Below, piece after piece: positions 44,845 through 53,743 of a stretch of 64,000 nucleotides of DNA. Source of the DNA: Casp-actino8 sp964513215. Lineage in GTDB: Bacteria > Actinomycetota > Acidimicrobiia > Acidimicrobiales > Ilumatobacteraceae. The notes below the pieces were generated by a model. The model saw nothing but the letters and a program-made list of their open reading frames with translations. It was not told the DNA's origin and did no database searches. The DNA lies in the NCBI GenBank assembly GCA_964513215.1, contig CAZELU010000002.1:22488-86487 (forward strand), read 5' to 3'. The translations under genes were made by a program, and so were the position numbers. Numbering within the stretch: position 1 is the first letter of the stretch; every line of letters begins with the position of its first letter.

Positions 44845-45834
44845 CTAGGGAGCGACGACACTGGTCGTCGACTCGAGTGCGGGCACGGTCGTCGACGTCG
44901 TCGACGTCGTGGTCGTCGGCATCTCGGGCTTCTCGTTCTCGGCCTCGAGGTCGTTGCCGTACACCCACACCGGCGTTCCCTTCGGAAGGATGCCCGTCTC
45001 CCAGATCATGTCCATGGCGGCCGTGCTCACACGAACACACCCGTGCGACGCCGGGTAGTTGGGAATGCTTCGTGATCCGTGGATCGCGATACCGCCGTTG
45101 AAGTACTTGGGGCGATAGATCTCGCCGAGGTCACCGGCCCACCAGCCGTTCGACCGTTCGCGATTGATCTTGAAGCGACCCGAGTCGGTGATCGATCGCC
45201 CCAACTCCCATTTGGTGAGATCCTTCTGATTCTGCTCGAGGTACCACTGGCCACTTCCAGTCGACGTGTTGAGCACCCAGAGCACGCGGCCGTTGACGAC
45301 GATCATCAAGACCTGGCGATCCTTGTCGACTTCCACGATGGTGCCTTGATCGGTCGAACGGGCCTGTGGCCACGTGGACACCTGCGTCAGCGCGAGAGCG
45401 GTGTTGTCGTCGACCTTTCCGGTGGCTTTCAATCCGTAGTACTTCTGAAACGCCATCACGGCCTGCTTGGTGGTGTGGCCGTAATCGCCGTCGACGGCCA
45501 CGAGCCAGAATCCGGCTTCGAGCAAGCGCTGCTGCACACGTGCGGTCTCTTCGCCGTCACGCGAGCCCACAGCCGCGATGGCTCGGTCGAGCAGAGGAAC
45601 CGCCAACGTGGTCGTGGTCGTCGTGGTCAGCGGCACGGTGGTCGTGGATGTCGACGTCGTGGATGTCGACGACGTACTCGTCGTCATTGCCGCCTCGGAT
45701 GGGGACGGGGCGATCGCTGAGGTGGAAGCGGGCAATGACGGGGACGTCTCGGCCTCAGCGGCCGAACAGGCGACGAGAACCAACGCCGCACCAGCGACGA
45801 GAACGCGTCGGTCGGTCACCAGTCGTCGAATCAT
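44845..45834 (-). CDS. L,D-transpeptidase lipoprotein
   Basis: A 329-residue exported enzyme. Signal peptide with lipobox LVAC near residue 23, a very Thr/Ser-rich linker (about 45-80), a peptidoglycan-binding domain (about 95-145), then a YkuD catalytic domain (about 165-300) with the canonical IAIHGSRSIPNYPASHGCVRV (split here as IAIHGS and SHGCVR). It forms 3-3 cross-links in peptidoglycan. A second Thr-rich tail ends the protein. An alternative GTG two codons upstream (45840) has TACCTT 5 nt before it. Confidence 0.92.
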   Translation of the reverse strand: MIRRLVTDRRVLVAGAALVLVACSAAEAETSPSLPASTSAIAPSPSEAAMTTSTSSTSTTSTSTTTVPLTTTTTTTLAVPLLDRAIAAVGSRDGEETARVQQRLLEAGFWLVAVDGDYGHTTKQAVMAFQKYYGLKATGKVDDNTALALTQVSTWPQARSTDQGTIVEVDKDRQVLMIVVNGRVLWVLNTSTGSGQWYLEQNQKDLTKWELGRSITDSGRFKINRERSNGWWAGDLGEIYRPKYFNGGIAIHGSRSIPNYPASHGCVRVSTAAMDMIWETGILPKGTPVWVYGNDLEAENEKPEMPTTTTSTTSTTVPALESTTSVVAP

Positions 45835-45957
45835 GAGCACGGATCAAGGTACCGATTCGGTGCGCGATGGTGTCGTCACCCCGGGATACACCAAGGCCCC
45901 TGGTCATGTTTCATAGGGTGAGCGCGTCACGTAAACCAATCGCCGCAAGGGGACCAC

Positions 45958-46515
45958 ATGTCACAAGCACTTTTCACCATCGCGTACGACGAGAAACGCA
46001 GTCGCGTCAGCACGCTCTTCCGCGTCCTTCTCGCCATTCCTCACATGATCCTGGTTCAGGCCTGGCAGTACCTGGTGCAGGTCCTCACTTTGTTCCAGTG
46101 GGTGATCATCCTGTTCACCGGGAAGCGCAACCAAGGAATCTGGAACCTCCAGAACGCCTGGCTCGGATACGCGTCGCGCGTCTGGGGCTATTACAGCCTC
46201 ATGTTCGATCAGTGGCCGAACATCGGAACCGAACCGAACAAGGAGCCGACCACCTACTCGTTCGAATACAGCGAGAAGGCCAACCGCCTCACCAACTTCT
46301 TCCGCATCTTCTGGCTGATTCCTTCGCTCATCATCGGCATCTTCGTGCTCATCGGAGCGTCAGTGTGCACCGTGCTGGCCTGGTTCGCCATCCTGGTGAC
46401 CGGCAAGCACCCGCGCGGACTCTTCGACTTCGTGATGAAGACTCACCAGTTCGTGATCCGCGTGCAGAGTTGCGCCCTCTTGATGACCGACACCCGACCC
46501 AAGTTCGGCGCCTGA
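45958..46515 (+). CDS. DUF4389 membrane protein
   Basis: A 185-residue membrane protein with two similar halves. Each has a cytoplasmic element (AYDEKRSRVSTLFRVLLAIPH and YSEKANRLTNFFRIFWLIPS), a hydrophobic helix, and a conserved FTGKRNQGIWN or VTGKHPRGLFD motif. This is the DUF4389 pattern; its function is not known. An AAGGGG site precedes the ATG and a strong terminator follows. Confidence 0.85.
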   Translation: MSQALFTIAYDEKRSRVSTLFRVLLAIPHMILVQAWQYLVQVLTLFQWVIILFTGKRNQGIWNLQNAWLGYASRVWGYYSLMFDQWPNIGTEPNKEPTTYSFEYSEKANRLTNFFRIFWLIPSLIIGIFVLIGASVCTVLAWFAILVTGKHPRGLFDFVMKTHQFVIRVQSCALLMTDTRPKFGA

Positions 46516-46526
46516 CCACTTCGTCG

Positions 46527-46571
46527 AAACACCCGCCTGCGACGGATTTCCGTCCGCGGGCGGGTGTTTTT
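46527..46571 (+). terminator. Intrinsic terminator after the DUF4389 gene
   Basis: Outer 11-bp stem (46527-46537 with 46559-46569), a small internal loop, an inner 5-bp stem around ATTT, then a run of five T. It separates the gene from menB. Confidence 0.88.
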
Positions 46572-46597
46572 CGTTCCCTCGCTGGCACGATAGGGCT

Positions 46598-47509
46598 GTG
46601 ACTGCGACCCAGGTTTCGGACATCTTCGACCCGTCCCAATGGACCACGGTCCCGGGCTTCTCGTTCACCGACATCACCTACCACCGGGCCAAGGCGCACG
46701 GCACCGTCCGCGTGGCCTTCAACCGCCCCGAGGTTCGCAACGCGTTCCGCCCGCACACGGTCGACGAATTGTTCACCGCACTGGAGCACGCTCGCCAGAG
46801 CACCGACGTGGGTTGCGTGCTCCTCACCGGGAATGGCCCATCACCGCGCGATGGTGGTTGGGCGTTCTGTAGCGGTGGTGATCAACGCATTCGCGGCCGT
46901 GACGGCTACAAGTACGCCGAGGGTGAAACCGCCGAGACCATCGACGCTGGCAAGAGCGGGCGTCTGCACATCCTCGAAGTGCAACGGCTCATCCGCTTCA
47001 TGCCCAAGGTGGTCATCTGCGTGGTGCCGGGCTGGGCGGCCGGCGGCGGACACAGCCTCCACGTCGTCTCCGATCTCACTCTCGCCAGCCGTGAACATGC
47101 GCGCTTCAAGCAGACCGACGCCGACGTCGCCAGTTTCGACGGTGGATTCGGTTCGGCCTACCTCGCCCGCCAAGTGGGTCAGAAGTTCGCGCGCGAGATC
47201 TTCTTCCTCGGTCGCGAGTACTCGGCCGACGATGCTCATCGCATGGGAATGGTGAACGCCGTGGTTCCTCACGCCGAACTCGAGGCCACCGCTCTGCAGT
47301 GGGCTGCCGAGATCAACGGCAAGAGCCCCACCGCTCAACGCATGCTGAAGTTCTCGTTCAACCTCATCGATGACGGACTGGTGGGCCAGCAGGTGTTCGC
47401 GGGTGAGGCCACTCGCCTCGCGTACATGACCGACGAGGCCCAGGAAGGGCGTATGTCGTTCCTGGAGAAGCGCGACCCCGATTGGTCGCCCTTCCCCTGG
47501 TACTACTGA
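46598..47509 (+). CDS. menB: 1,4-dihydroxy-2-naphthoyl-CoA synthase
   Basis: Forms the naphthoate ring in menaquinone synthesis from o-succinylbenzoyl-CoA. The 303-residue crotonase-family protein shows MenB features: FSFTDITYHRA, NRPEVRNAFRPHTVDEL, WAFCSGGDQRIRGRDGYKY near residue 88, CVVPGWAAGGGHSLHVVSDL near residue 145, ASFDGGFGSAYLARQVG near residue 186 and the C-terminal RDPDWSPFPWYY. This length and ending are typical of MenB. It is 18 nt upstream of the SpoU gene. Confidence 0.95.
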   Translation: MTATQVSDIFDPSQWTTVPGFSFTDITYHRAKAHGTVRVAFNRPEVRNAFRPHTVDELFTALEHARQSTDVGCVLLTGNGPSPRDGGWAFCSGGDQRIRGRDGYKYAEGETAETIDAGKSGRLHILEVQRLIRFMPKVVICVVPGWAAGGGHSLHVVSDLTLASREHARFKQTDADVASFDGGFGSAYLARQVGQKFAREIFFLGREYSADDAHRMGMVNAVVPHAELEATALQWAAEINGKSPTAQRMLKFSFNLIDDGLVGQQVFAGEATRLAYMTDEAQEGRMSFLEKRDPDWSPFPWYY

Positions 47510-47527
47510 CCCTTCTCTCGCATCGGC

Positions 47528-48397
47528 ATGAGCGAACGTTTCCTACTCGTCGATTCACCCGACGATCCCCGACTCGACCAGTTCCGTTTACGTGAACGCG
47601 AACTACGGCCCCGACGGATTCCAGCCCGCGTCACCAAGAACATGCCGTTCCACGAACTCGAGCGAGTGGCCGCCGGGTCGTTCGTCGCCGAAGGTGACCT
47701 GGTGGTCGAACGAGCACTCGCTGCCGGGTGCCGGGTTCAAGCCGTGCTCACCGACGCCGACGAACCGGCGCGTGTATGCGATCTGGTCGGCGACGAGGTT
47801 CCCGTGTTCGCCGCCACCAGCGAAGCTCGGCGCATGCTCACCGGTCTCGGGGTTGCGCTCGACGTGATCGCACTGTTCGAGCGACCGTCGACTCGATCTC
47901 TCGACGACGTCGTCGGTCGTGCTCGACACGTGTTGGTTCTCGAGGACGTCGACAACCCGACCAATGTGGGTGCCATCGTGCGCAGTGCAGTCGCTCTCGG
48001 TGCGCAGGGTCTGATCCTCGACCGCAATTCGGCCGACCCCTTGTCACGTCGCGCACTGCGTGTGTCGATGGGAACCGCGTTGTCACTGCCGACCGCGCGC
48101 GTCGACTCTCCGGTCGAGGCTCTCACCGCCCTGAAGTCCACTGGCTTCACCTCGTTCGGACTCACACCCGCGCCCGACTCCATCGACCTCGACGTGGCCT
48201 CTCGCCACGCTCGCGGACGACTCGCGCTCGTGATGGGATCCGAACGCGACGGCTTGAGCGAACGATTGATGAACACCGTCGACCACCGGGTGCGCATCCC
48301 CATGAGCGACGGAGTCGACTCGCTCAACGTGGCAGCTGCCGCTGCCGTGGCGTGCTACGCGCTCATCGCGCGATCAGGCACCGAAGTCGACGACTGA
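47528..48397 (+). CDS. SpoU/TrmH-family RNA 2'-O-methyltransferase
   Basis: A 289-residue SPOUT methyltransferase. The trefoil-knot motifs are EDVDNPTNVGAIVRSA near residue 142, LVMGSERDGLS near residue 236 and IPMSDGVDSLNVAAAAAVACY near residue 257. An N-terminal substrate-binding domain precedes them. The target, rRNA or tRNA, is not clear. Its last 24 nt overlap the convergent hypothetical gene. Confidence 0.9.
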   Translation: MSERFLLVDSPDDPRLDQFRLRERELRPRRIPARVTKNMPFHELERVAAGSFVAEGDLVVERALAAGCRVQAVLTDADEPARVCDLVGDEVPVFAATSEARRMLTGLGVALDVIALFERPSTRSLDDVVGRARHVLVLEDVDNPTNVGAIVRSAVALGAQGLILDRNSADPLSRRALRVSMGTALSLPTARVDSPVEALTALKSTGFTSFGLTPAPDSIDLDVASRHARGRLALVMGSERDGLSERLMNTVDHRVRIPMSDGVDSLNVAAAAAVACYALIARSGTEVDD

Positions 48398-48790
48398 ACG
48401 CAAGGCCTCCGAGTCGATGTCGACTCCGAGCCAGCCGCGCTCACTGCCGTCGTCGCCGCCGACCGTGAACGCGAACACCAGGCATCCGGTGTCGGCGGCC
48501 AGACGCAACAAGTCGGTGTAAGCCGGAAGCAGAAGTGCGACCGTCCACGAGACGGTTGCCGGAGTCGTCATCGACACGCGAAGTCGCACGACCCGCCGTC
48601 CGTCGGGCAGGAGAGCCACGTCGGCCGCGGTGTTCAGATCGCCCACGCCTTCGCGGGCGACGAGCTCCGGAAGCGCCGCCACGTCGGGGCGATCGCTCGC
48701 GTCGACCTTCAATGTCGGGAACATCACGGCCCGTTCATCGAGCAACGTTCCAGCCGACCTGATCACGAGCGACGGTTCGTCCTGGAGCAC
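48374..48790 (-). CDS. Hypothetical protein
   Basis: A 138-residue protein with no recognised family. It is acidic, mixed alpha/beta by composition, with no signal peptide, membrane helix or cysteine pair. The start is uncertain: GTG at 48790 gives a sensible N-terminus, but an ATG near residue 24 (MFPTLKVDASDRP) is also possible. It overlaps the SpoU gene tail to tail and is divergent from purU. Confidence 0.5.
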   Translation of the reverse strand: MLQDEPSLVIRSAGTLLDERAVMFPTLKVDASDRPDVAALPELVAREGVGDLNTAADVALLPDGRRVVRLRVSMTTPATVSWTVALLLPAYTDLLRLAADTGCLVFAFTVGGDDGSERGWLGVDIDSEALRSVVDFGA

Positions 48791-48831
48791 CTGACGATTC
48801 TCGGGGAGGTGGGATCGGCACACAAATCCAG

Positions 48832-48837
48832 CAGACT
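48832..48837 (+). promoter_or_regulatory. Putative leaderless -10 (CAGACT) of purU
   Basis: CAGACT, 6 nt, then the GTG at 48844. Confidence 0.4.
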
Positions 48838-48843
48838 CTCGGG

Positions 48844-49698
48844 GTGACCGCGACCGGAGTTCTTCTTCTTTCGTGCCCCGACCAGCGGGGTGTGGTCGCG
48901 GCCGTCGCCGACTTCATCGCCTCTCACAACGGCAATATCGTCCACGCCGAGCAGCACACCGACGACGTCGAGAAAGTCTTCTTCCAGCGTGTCGAGTTCG
49001 AGATCGACGGATTCGATCTCCCCCGCGATCAGATCCGCGCGGCCTTCGATTCAGTGGCCAGCCGATTCGGCATGACCGCCGACTTGAAGTTCACCGACGT
49101 ACGTCCTCGCGTGGCGATCATGGCCAGCAAGCAGCCGCACTGTCTGTTCGACTTGCTCACACGTTGGCGTTCGGGCGAACTTCCAGCCGATGTGGTCGCC
49201 GTGATCGACAACCATCCCGACCACGCTGATCTCGTCGAACACATGGGCGTGCCGTACGTGCACCTACCAGTCACGCCCGAAACCAAGGTCGCGCAGGAAG
49301 CCAAGGTCCTCGACACGCTGCAGTCGTACGACGTCGATCTGGTCGTGTTGGCCCGCTACATGCAGATCCTGTCCCCCACGCTGGTCGAAGCGTTCCCGGC
49401 CCGGATCATCAACATCCACCACTCGTTCCTTCCGGCCTTCATCGGAGCCAATCCGTATCGCCAAGCCCACGATCGCGGCGTGAAGATCATCGGCGCGACC
49501 GCGCACTACGTCACCGAAGAGCTCGACGAGGGACCGATCCTCGATCAGGAAGTCACCCGGGTGACCCACCGTGATTCGGTCGCCGAACTCACACGCAAGG
49601 GCCGCGACCTCGAGACGATCGTGTTGGCGCGCGCCGTTCGAGCCCACCTCGAACACCGCGTTCTGGTGTACGGGCGCAAGACCGTCGTCTTCAGCTGA
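48844..49698 (+). CDS. purU: Formyltetrahydrofolate deformylase
   Basis: Hydrolyses 10-formyl-THF to formate and THF, balancing one-carbon units. The 284-residue protein has an N-terminal ACT domain (about 1-85, starting LLSCPDQRGVVAAVADFI) and a formyltransferase-like catalytic domain with MASKQPHCLFDLL near residue 93, the catalytic region IINIHHSFLPAFIGANPY near residue 188 and GATAHYVTEELDEGPIL near residue 217. The Asn-His-Asp catalytic set can be placed. Length is normal. Confidence 0.95.
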   Translation: MTATGVLLLSCPDQRGVVAAVADFIASHNGNIVHAEQHTDDVEKVFFQRVEFEIDGFDLPRDQIRAAFDSVASRFGMTADLKFTDVRPRVAIMASKQPHCLFDLLTRWRSGELPADVVAVIDNHPDHADLVEHMGVPYVHLPVTPETKVAQEAKVLDTLQSYDVDLVVLARYMQILSPTLVEAFPARIINIHHSFLPAFIGANPYRQAHDRGVKIIGATAHYVTEELDEGPILDQEVTRVTHRDSVAELTRKGRDLETIVLARAVRAHLEHRVLVYGRKTVVFS

Positions 49699-49703
49699 CT
49701 CGT

Positions 49704-50108
49704 TCAGCGTTGGCTGCTGATGGGTAGGCCGGTGTCGTTGCGTAGGTGCTCGGCCGCCTTCACGAAGTAAGCGGTCATCTCGGCCCGGGCTTCGTCGTCG
49801 GTGCACACGCGGTCGAGTGCCGCGGCCATGTGCACCAGCCAACGGTCTCGTTCACGCGGCCCGACCACGAATCCCATGTGTCGCATACGCAACCGTGGGT
49901 GGCCTCGTTCTTCGAGATACGTGGTGAGGCCACCCCAGTAATGCGCGAGGAACAAAGCCAGCCGATGTTTCGCCCCTTCGAGGTCGGATTGATCGGGATA
50001 GAGCGGCCACAACACCTCGTCGGTCACGACACCCGCATAGAACTCGTCGACAAGGCGTTCGAAGAAGGGCAACCCACCAACCCGGTCGTACAGGGACTCG
50101 TCACTCAC
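49704..50108 (-). CDS. Truncated hemoglobin (group II, GlbO-like)
   Basis: A 134-residue globin. VSDESLYDRVGGLPFFERLVDEFYAGV opens the fold; the B10 Tyr lies in FYAGV, and the proximal His in RMRHMGFVVGPRERDRWLVHMAAAL near residue 78-97. The Trp in DRWL is the conserved G8 residue of group II. It binds heme and may handle oxygen, peroxide or nitric oxide. The GTG start overlaps the upstream enoyl-CoA hydratase stop (GTGA). Confidence 0.9.
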   Translation of the reverse strand: MSDESLYDRVGGLPFFERLVDEFYAGVVTDEVLWPLYPDQSDLEGAKHRLALFLAHYWGGLTTYLEERGHPRLRMRHMGFVVGPRERDRWLVHMAAALDRVCTDDEARAEMTAYFVKAAEHLRNDTGLPISSQR

Positions 50109-50965
50109 GAGAACGAAGGGTTCTCCCAATCGGGGAACACGTCGGGCAGGCCGTCACTGACCTTCACCGGAAACTCGGCCGGGCGCTTCTCGAGGAAACT
50201 CAGAACGCCTTCACGCGCATCGTCACTGGCTCCGCGCGAATTGATGGCGCGCGAGTCGACGCGGTGCGCTTCCATCGGGTGATCGGCCCCGAGCATGCGC
50301 CACAACATTTGCCTCGTCAGGGCCACCGACACCGGCGCCGTACCACTGGCGATCTCCATCGCGATGGCGCGTGCCGCCGGAAGCAGATCATCGGCGGCGT
50401 GCACACTCCGGACGAGACGACCATCGAGCGCCTCCTGTGCCGTGAGGATCCGGCCGGTGTAGCACCACTCGGCTGCTTGCGAGATTCCGACGATGCGCGG
50501 CAGGAACCAACTGCTGGCCGCCTCCGGCACGATGCCACGTTTGGCGAACACGAAGCCGAACTTGGCGTGCTCGCTCGCCAAACGAATGTCCATGGGCAGG
50601 GTCATCGTGACGCCCACTCCGACGGCCGCTCCATTGATGGCGCCGATGACCGGCTTCTTGCTCTCGAAGATGCGCAAGGTGACCAGACCTCCGCCGTCGC
50701 GCACGACACCCGATCGAGCCGAAACGTCGCTGCCACCCTTGGCGAACGTCTCGCCTCCTCCGGACAAATCGGCGCCGGCGCAGAAAGCCCTGCCCGAGCC
50801 GGTGACGATCACCGCGCGAACCGAGTCGTCGGCGTCGGTGAGGTCGAAGGCCGCGATGATCTCCTTCAACATCGTGTTGGTGAAGGCGTTCATCTTGTCG
50901 GGGCGGTGGAGCGTAATGGTCGCCACCGGGCCGTCGACGGAGTACTGGATCTCGTTGAAGTTCAC
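50105..50965 (-). CDS. Enoyl-CoA hydratase/isomerase family protein
   Basis: A 286-residue crotonase. It has GRAFCAGADLSGGG near residue 59, AINGAAVGVGVTMTLPMDIRLAS near residue 109 and IVPEAASSWFLPRIVG near residue 144, with the catalytic-type Glu in VPEAASS. The C-terminus ends FPDWENPSFS. It may act in fatty acid or branched acyl-CoA degradation. TAGGGT lies 6 nt before the GTG at 50965, so it has its own leaderless start after ftsX. It is translationally coupled to the globin gene. Confidence 0.87.
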   Translation of the reverse strand: MNFNEIQYSVDGPVATITLHRPDKMNAFTNTMLKEIIAAFDLTDADDSVRAVIVTGSGRAFCAGADLSGGGETFAKGGSDVSARSGVVRDGGGLVTLRIFESKKPVIGAINGAAVGVGVTMTLPMDIRLASEHAKFGFVFAKRGIVPEAASSWFLPRIVGISQAAEWCYTGRILTAQEALDGRLVRSVHAADDLLPAARAIAMEIASGTAPVSVALTRQMLWRMLGADHPMEAHRVDSRAINSRGASDDAREGVLSFLEKRPAEFPVKVSDGLPDVFPDWENPSFS

Positions 50966-50971
50966 GATTGG

Positions 50972-50977
50972 ACCCTA
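50972..50977 (-). promoter_or_regulatory. Putative leaderless -10 (TAGGGT) of the enoyl-CoA hydratase
   Basis: Minus-strand TAGGGT, 6 nt, then the GTG at 50965. Confidence 0.45.
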
Positions 50978-51009
50978 ATCAGCGATCGGGAACCGTCGCC
51001 GATCGAGCG

Positions 51010-51912
51010 TCAGACGTCGAGGAATCGCGAGGCCGCGATACCCGAACCAATGGCGCCAGCCAGCGCGCCGATTCCGAGCAAGAGGACCATGATCCAACTG
51101 GCATATCCGTCGGTGACGACCAGTGCCGCCAACTCGGTGTCGTTGAAGTCGGTGACGGCGTTGGTCCACGCGGTGTTGAGACCCCACAGGCCCAAACACG
51201 ACAGCACGCCGCCGACGAGGCCCTGCACGAGACCTTCGAGCATGAAAGGGATGCGGATGAACCAGTTGGTGGCACCGACCAGTTTCATGACTTCGATCTC
51301 TCTTCGACGCGCGAACATGGCGGTTCGAATGGTGTTCCAGATGAGACCCACTGCGACCACGAGCAGGATGATCGACATGGCGGTGGTGGCCACGCGAATG
51401 AACTGCGACACTCGCGATACCACGTCGAACACGTCTTGGGCGTAGGCCACTTCCTTCACACCGGCCAATTGTCGGAACTGCTCCCCTAGTTCGCGCACCA
51501 GCGCCGAATCCTCGGCGATGGGCACGACCTTGAACTGCGATGGGATGTTCTCGGGAGTGAGGAGGCGAAGCGTTCCGGGGTCGCCCGCGAACAAACGCTC
51601 GGCTTCGGCGTAACTCTCGGCCTGGTTGAGGTAGCGCAGTCGATCGACGTCGATGATGGACGGTTGCGACTTGAGCGCGCCCTCGATGAGTTGGACCTGC
51701 TCGGGAGTGGCGTCAGAACGGACGTAGACGATGAGTTCGACATCGCCCTTCCAGCGCGTGAGCAAATTGTCGAAGGCCCGCTGAATGAGGAAAGTGGTGC
51801 CGACCAATAGCAACGACACAGCCGACGTGATGATGGCGGCGGCCGTGAGCGTGACGTTGCGCCGGAAGCCGGCCGCCGTTTCGCGGAGGGCGTAACTGAT
51901 TCGCGACAGCAT
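51010..51912 (-). CDS. ftsX: Cell division protein FtsX
   Basis: Membrane subunit of the FtsEX complex, which controls peptidoglycan hydrolases at the septum. The 300-residue protein has a first helix (about 22-42), an extracellular domain (about 45-165), then three more helices, with the permease-family segment FARRREIEVMKLVGATNWFIRIPFMLEG between helices 2 and 3. The ATG overlaps the ftsE stop by one base (TGATG). Confidence 0.94.
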   Translation of the reverse strand: MLSRISYALRETAAGFRRNVTLTAAAIITSAVSLLLVGTTFLIQRAFDNLLTRWKGDVELIVYVRSDATPEQVQLIEGALKSQPSIIDVDRLRYLNQAESYAEAERLFAGDPGTLRLLTPENIPSQFKVVPIAEDSALVRELGEQFRQLAGVKEVAYAQDVFDVVSRVSQFIRVATTAMSIILLVVAVGLIWNTIRTAMFARRREIEVMKLVGATNWFIRIPFMLEGLVQGLVGGVLSCLGLWGLNTAWTNAVTDFNDTELAALVVTDGYASWIMVLLLGIGALAGAIGSGIAASRFLDV

Positions 51913-52589
51913 CAGTCGTAGACCCCGCGTTCTTGGTCGCGGACGATCACACCGCGGTCGAGCTGAACCACGCGGCGACGCATCATGTTGACGACGCGGG
52001 TGTCGTGAGTAGCCATGACCACGGTGGTTCCGGTGGAGTTGATGCGGTCGAGCAGACGCATGATGCCCTCGCCCGTGCCGGGGTCGAGGTTTCCGGTGGG
52101 CTCGTCGGCCAACAAGATGAGCGGCCGATTCACGAAGGCGCGCGCGATGGACACGCGTTGCTGTTCGCCACCCGACAACTGGTGCGGGAAGCGATCTTCC
52201 TTGTCGGCCAGACCGACCAGTTCGAGCACGGCCGGAACCTGCTGGCGGATGACGTGACGAGGCCGGCCGATCACTTCGAGGGCGAACGCGACGTTCTCGA
52301 AGACCGTCTTGTTGGGCAGAAGTTTGTAGTCCTGGAAGATGTTGCCAATGGTGCGGCGGAGATACGGCACCTTCGACTCGGGCATGTCGTTGATGTCTTT
52401 TCCTGCGACCCACACCGTGCCCCGTTCGGGCTGCTCCTGGCGGTTCATGAGCCGCAACAGAGTGGACTTGCCGGAGCCCGACGGACCCACGAGAAAGACG
52501 AACTCACCCTTGGCGATTTCGAAGGATGCGTCGCGCACGGCGATGACATCGCTGCTGTACGACTTGGTGACGCTCTCGAGCCTGATCAT
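51912..52589 (-). CDS. ftsE: Cell division ATP-binding protein FtsE
   Basis: ATPase of FtsEX, 225 residues. Walker A is VGPSGSGKSTLLRL near residue 34, the signature LSGGEQQRVSIARAF near residue 138, and Walker B LILLADEPTGNLDP near residue 157. It sits between prfB and ftsX, the common actinobacterial order. A GGGGA site precedes the ATG. Confidence 0.95.
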   Translation of the reverse strand: MIRLESVTKSYSSDVIAVRDASFEIAKGEFVFLVGPSGSGKSTLLRLMNRQEQPERGTVWVAGKDINDMPESKVPYLRRTIGNIFQDYKLLPNKTVFENVAFALEVIGRPRHVIRQQVPAVLELVGLADKEDRFPHQLSGGEQQRVSIARAFVNRPLILLADEPTGNLDPGTGEGIMRLLDRINSTGTTVVMATHDTRVVNMMRRRVVQLDRGVIVRDQERGVYD

Positions 52590-52630
52590 GGTTGTCCCCG
52601 CAGAATCGCCAGGTTACCAGTGGGTTGAAT

Positions 52631-53734
52631 TCAGTTTTGGTCACCCGCGCGACGCCAGCGCAGGTAACCCTCCATGAATCGATCGAGATCGCCGTCGAGA
52701 ACCGCCTCGACACTGCTCGTTTCGACTTCGGTGCGCAGATCTTTCACCATCTGATATGGCTGCAACACGTAACTGCGGATCTGGCTGCCCCAACCCACCG
52801 TGGCCTGTTTTCCGGCGATGCGATCGAGTTCGGCCTGATGTTCCTCTTCGATCTTGGCCGCCACCATCGCGCGCAGACGGTTCATCGCCTTCTCGCGGTT
52901 CTGAAGTTGGCTGCGTTCTTCTTGCGACGACGCCACGAGACCGGTGGGTTCGTGAATGAGGCGTACGGCTGATGACGTCTTGTTCACGTGCTGTCCGCCA
53001 GCGCCGGACGCACGGAACACTTCCATGCGAATGTCGCTCTCGTTGATCTCGACATCGGGATCGTCCATGACCGGCCACACCTGCACGGCCGAGAAACTCG
53101 TCTGACGACGGCCCTGGTTATCGAACGGGCTGATGCGCACGAGACGATGGGTGCCGCGCTCGGAGGTCATGAGTCCGTAGGCGTAACGCCCCTTGATCGT
53201 GAACTCGGCCGACATGATGCCGGCTTCGGTTCCGGGCGAGACGTCGTCGATTTCGATTTCGAAGCCACGGCGCTCGGCCCAGCGCGAGTACATACGCAGC
53301 AGGACCTCGCTCCAGTCCTGGGCGTCGACTCCACCGTCCTTGGTGTTGATGTGCACGATGCAGTCGACCTCGTCGTGCTCACCGGTGAACAGGCTGCGCA
53401 ACTCGAGGCCGTCGAGACGCTGCGAAATCGCTTCGATGGCCGACTGGATGTCGGGCTCCTGACTCTCGTCATCCACTTCGCGGGCCAACTCGTGGAGAAC
53501 TTCGGCGTCTTCCAGATCTCCGGAAAGCTTGTCGTACTGGTCGAGGTCGCCCTTGCCGTTGGCGTACTCGGCATTCAGGCGCTTGGCGCGATCCTGATCG
53601 TCCCATAGGTCGGGACGTGAAATCTCGATTTCGAGTTCGGCGATTCGCGCGCGCAGCTCGTCGACACGCAGATAGCCGCGAGCCTCGGAAAGGCGACGCG
53701 AGACATCGCGGAGATCGTCAGTGAAGTCGCGCAT
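52631..53734 (-). CDS. prfB: Peptide chain release factor 2
   Basis: Terminates translation at UGA and UAA. The 367-residue protein has the tripeptide-type anticodon motif ISPFDNQGRRQTSF near residue 199 and the catalytic GGQ loop in ASGAGGQHVNKTSSAV near residue 244. There is no in-frame stop near codon 25, so no programmed +1 frameshift is needed. It starts 9 nt after the secA stop. Confidence 0.95.
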   Translation of the reverse strand: MRDFTDDLRDVSRRLSEARGYLRVDELRARIAELEIEISRPDLWDDQDRAKRLNAEYANGKGDLDQYDKLSGDLEDAEVLHELAREVDDESQEPDIQSAIEAISQRLDGLELRSLFTGEHDEVDCIVHINTKDGGVDAQDWSEVLLRMYSRWAERRGFEIEIDDVSPGTEAGIMSAEFTIKGRYAYGLMTSERGTHRLVRISPFDNQGRRQTSFSAVQVWPVMDDPDVEINESDIRMEVFRASGAGGQHVNKTSSAVRLIHEPTGLVASSQEERSQLQNREKAMNRLRAMVAAKIEEEHQAELDRIAGKQATVGWGSQIRSYVLQPYQMVKDLRTEVETSSVEAVLDGDLDRFMEGYLRWRRAGDQN

Positions 53735-53743
53735 GGTGAGCCG

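Noticed and set aside
53660..53734. Programmed +1 frameshift in prfB
   Set aside because: No in-frame TGA or slippery site is present; the gene is one uninterrupted frame.
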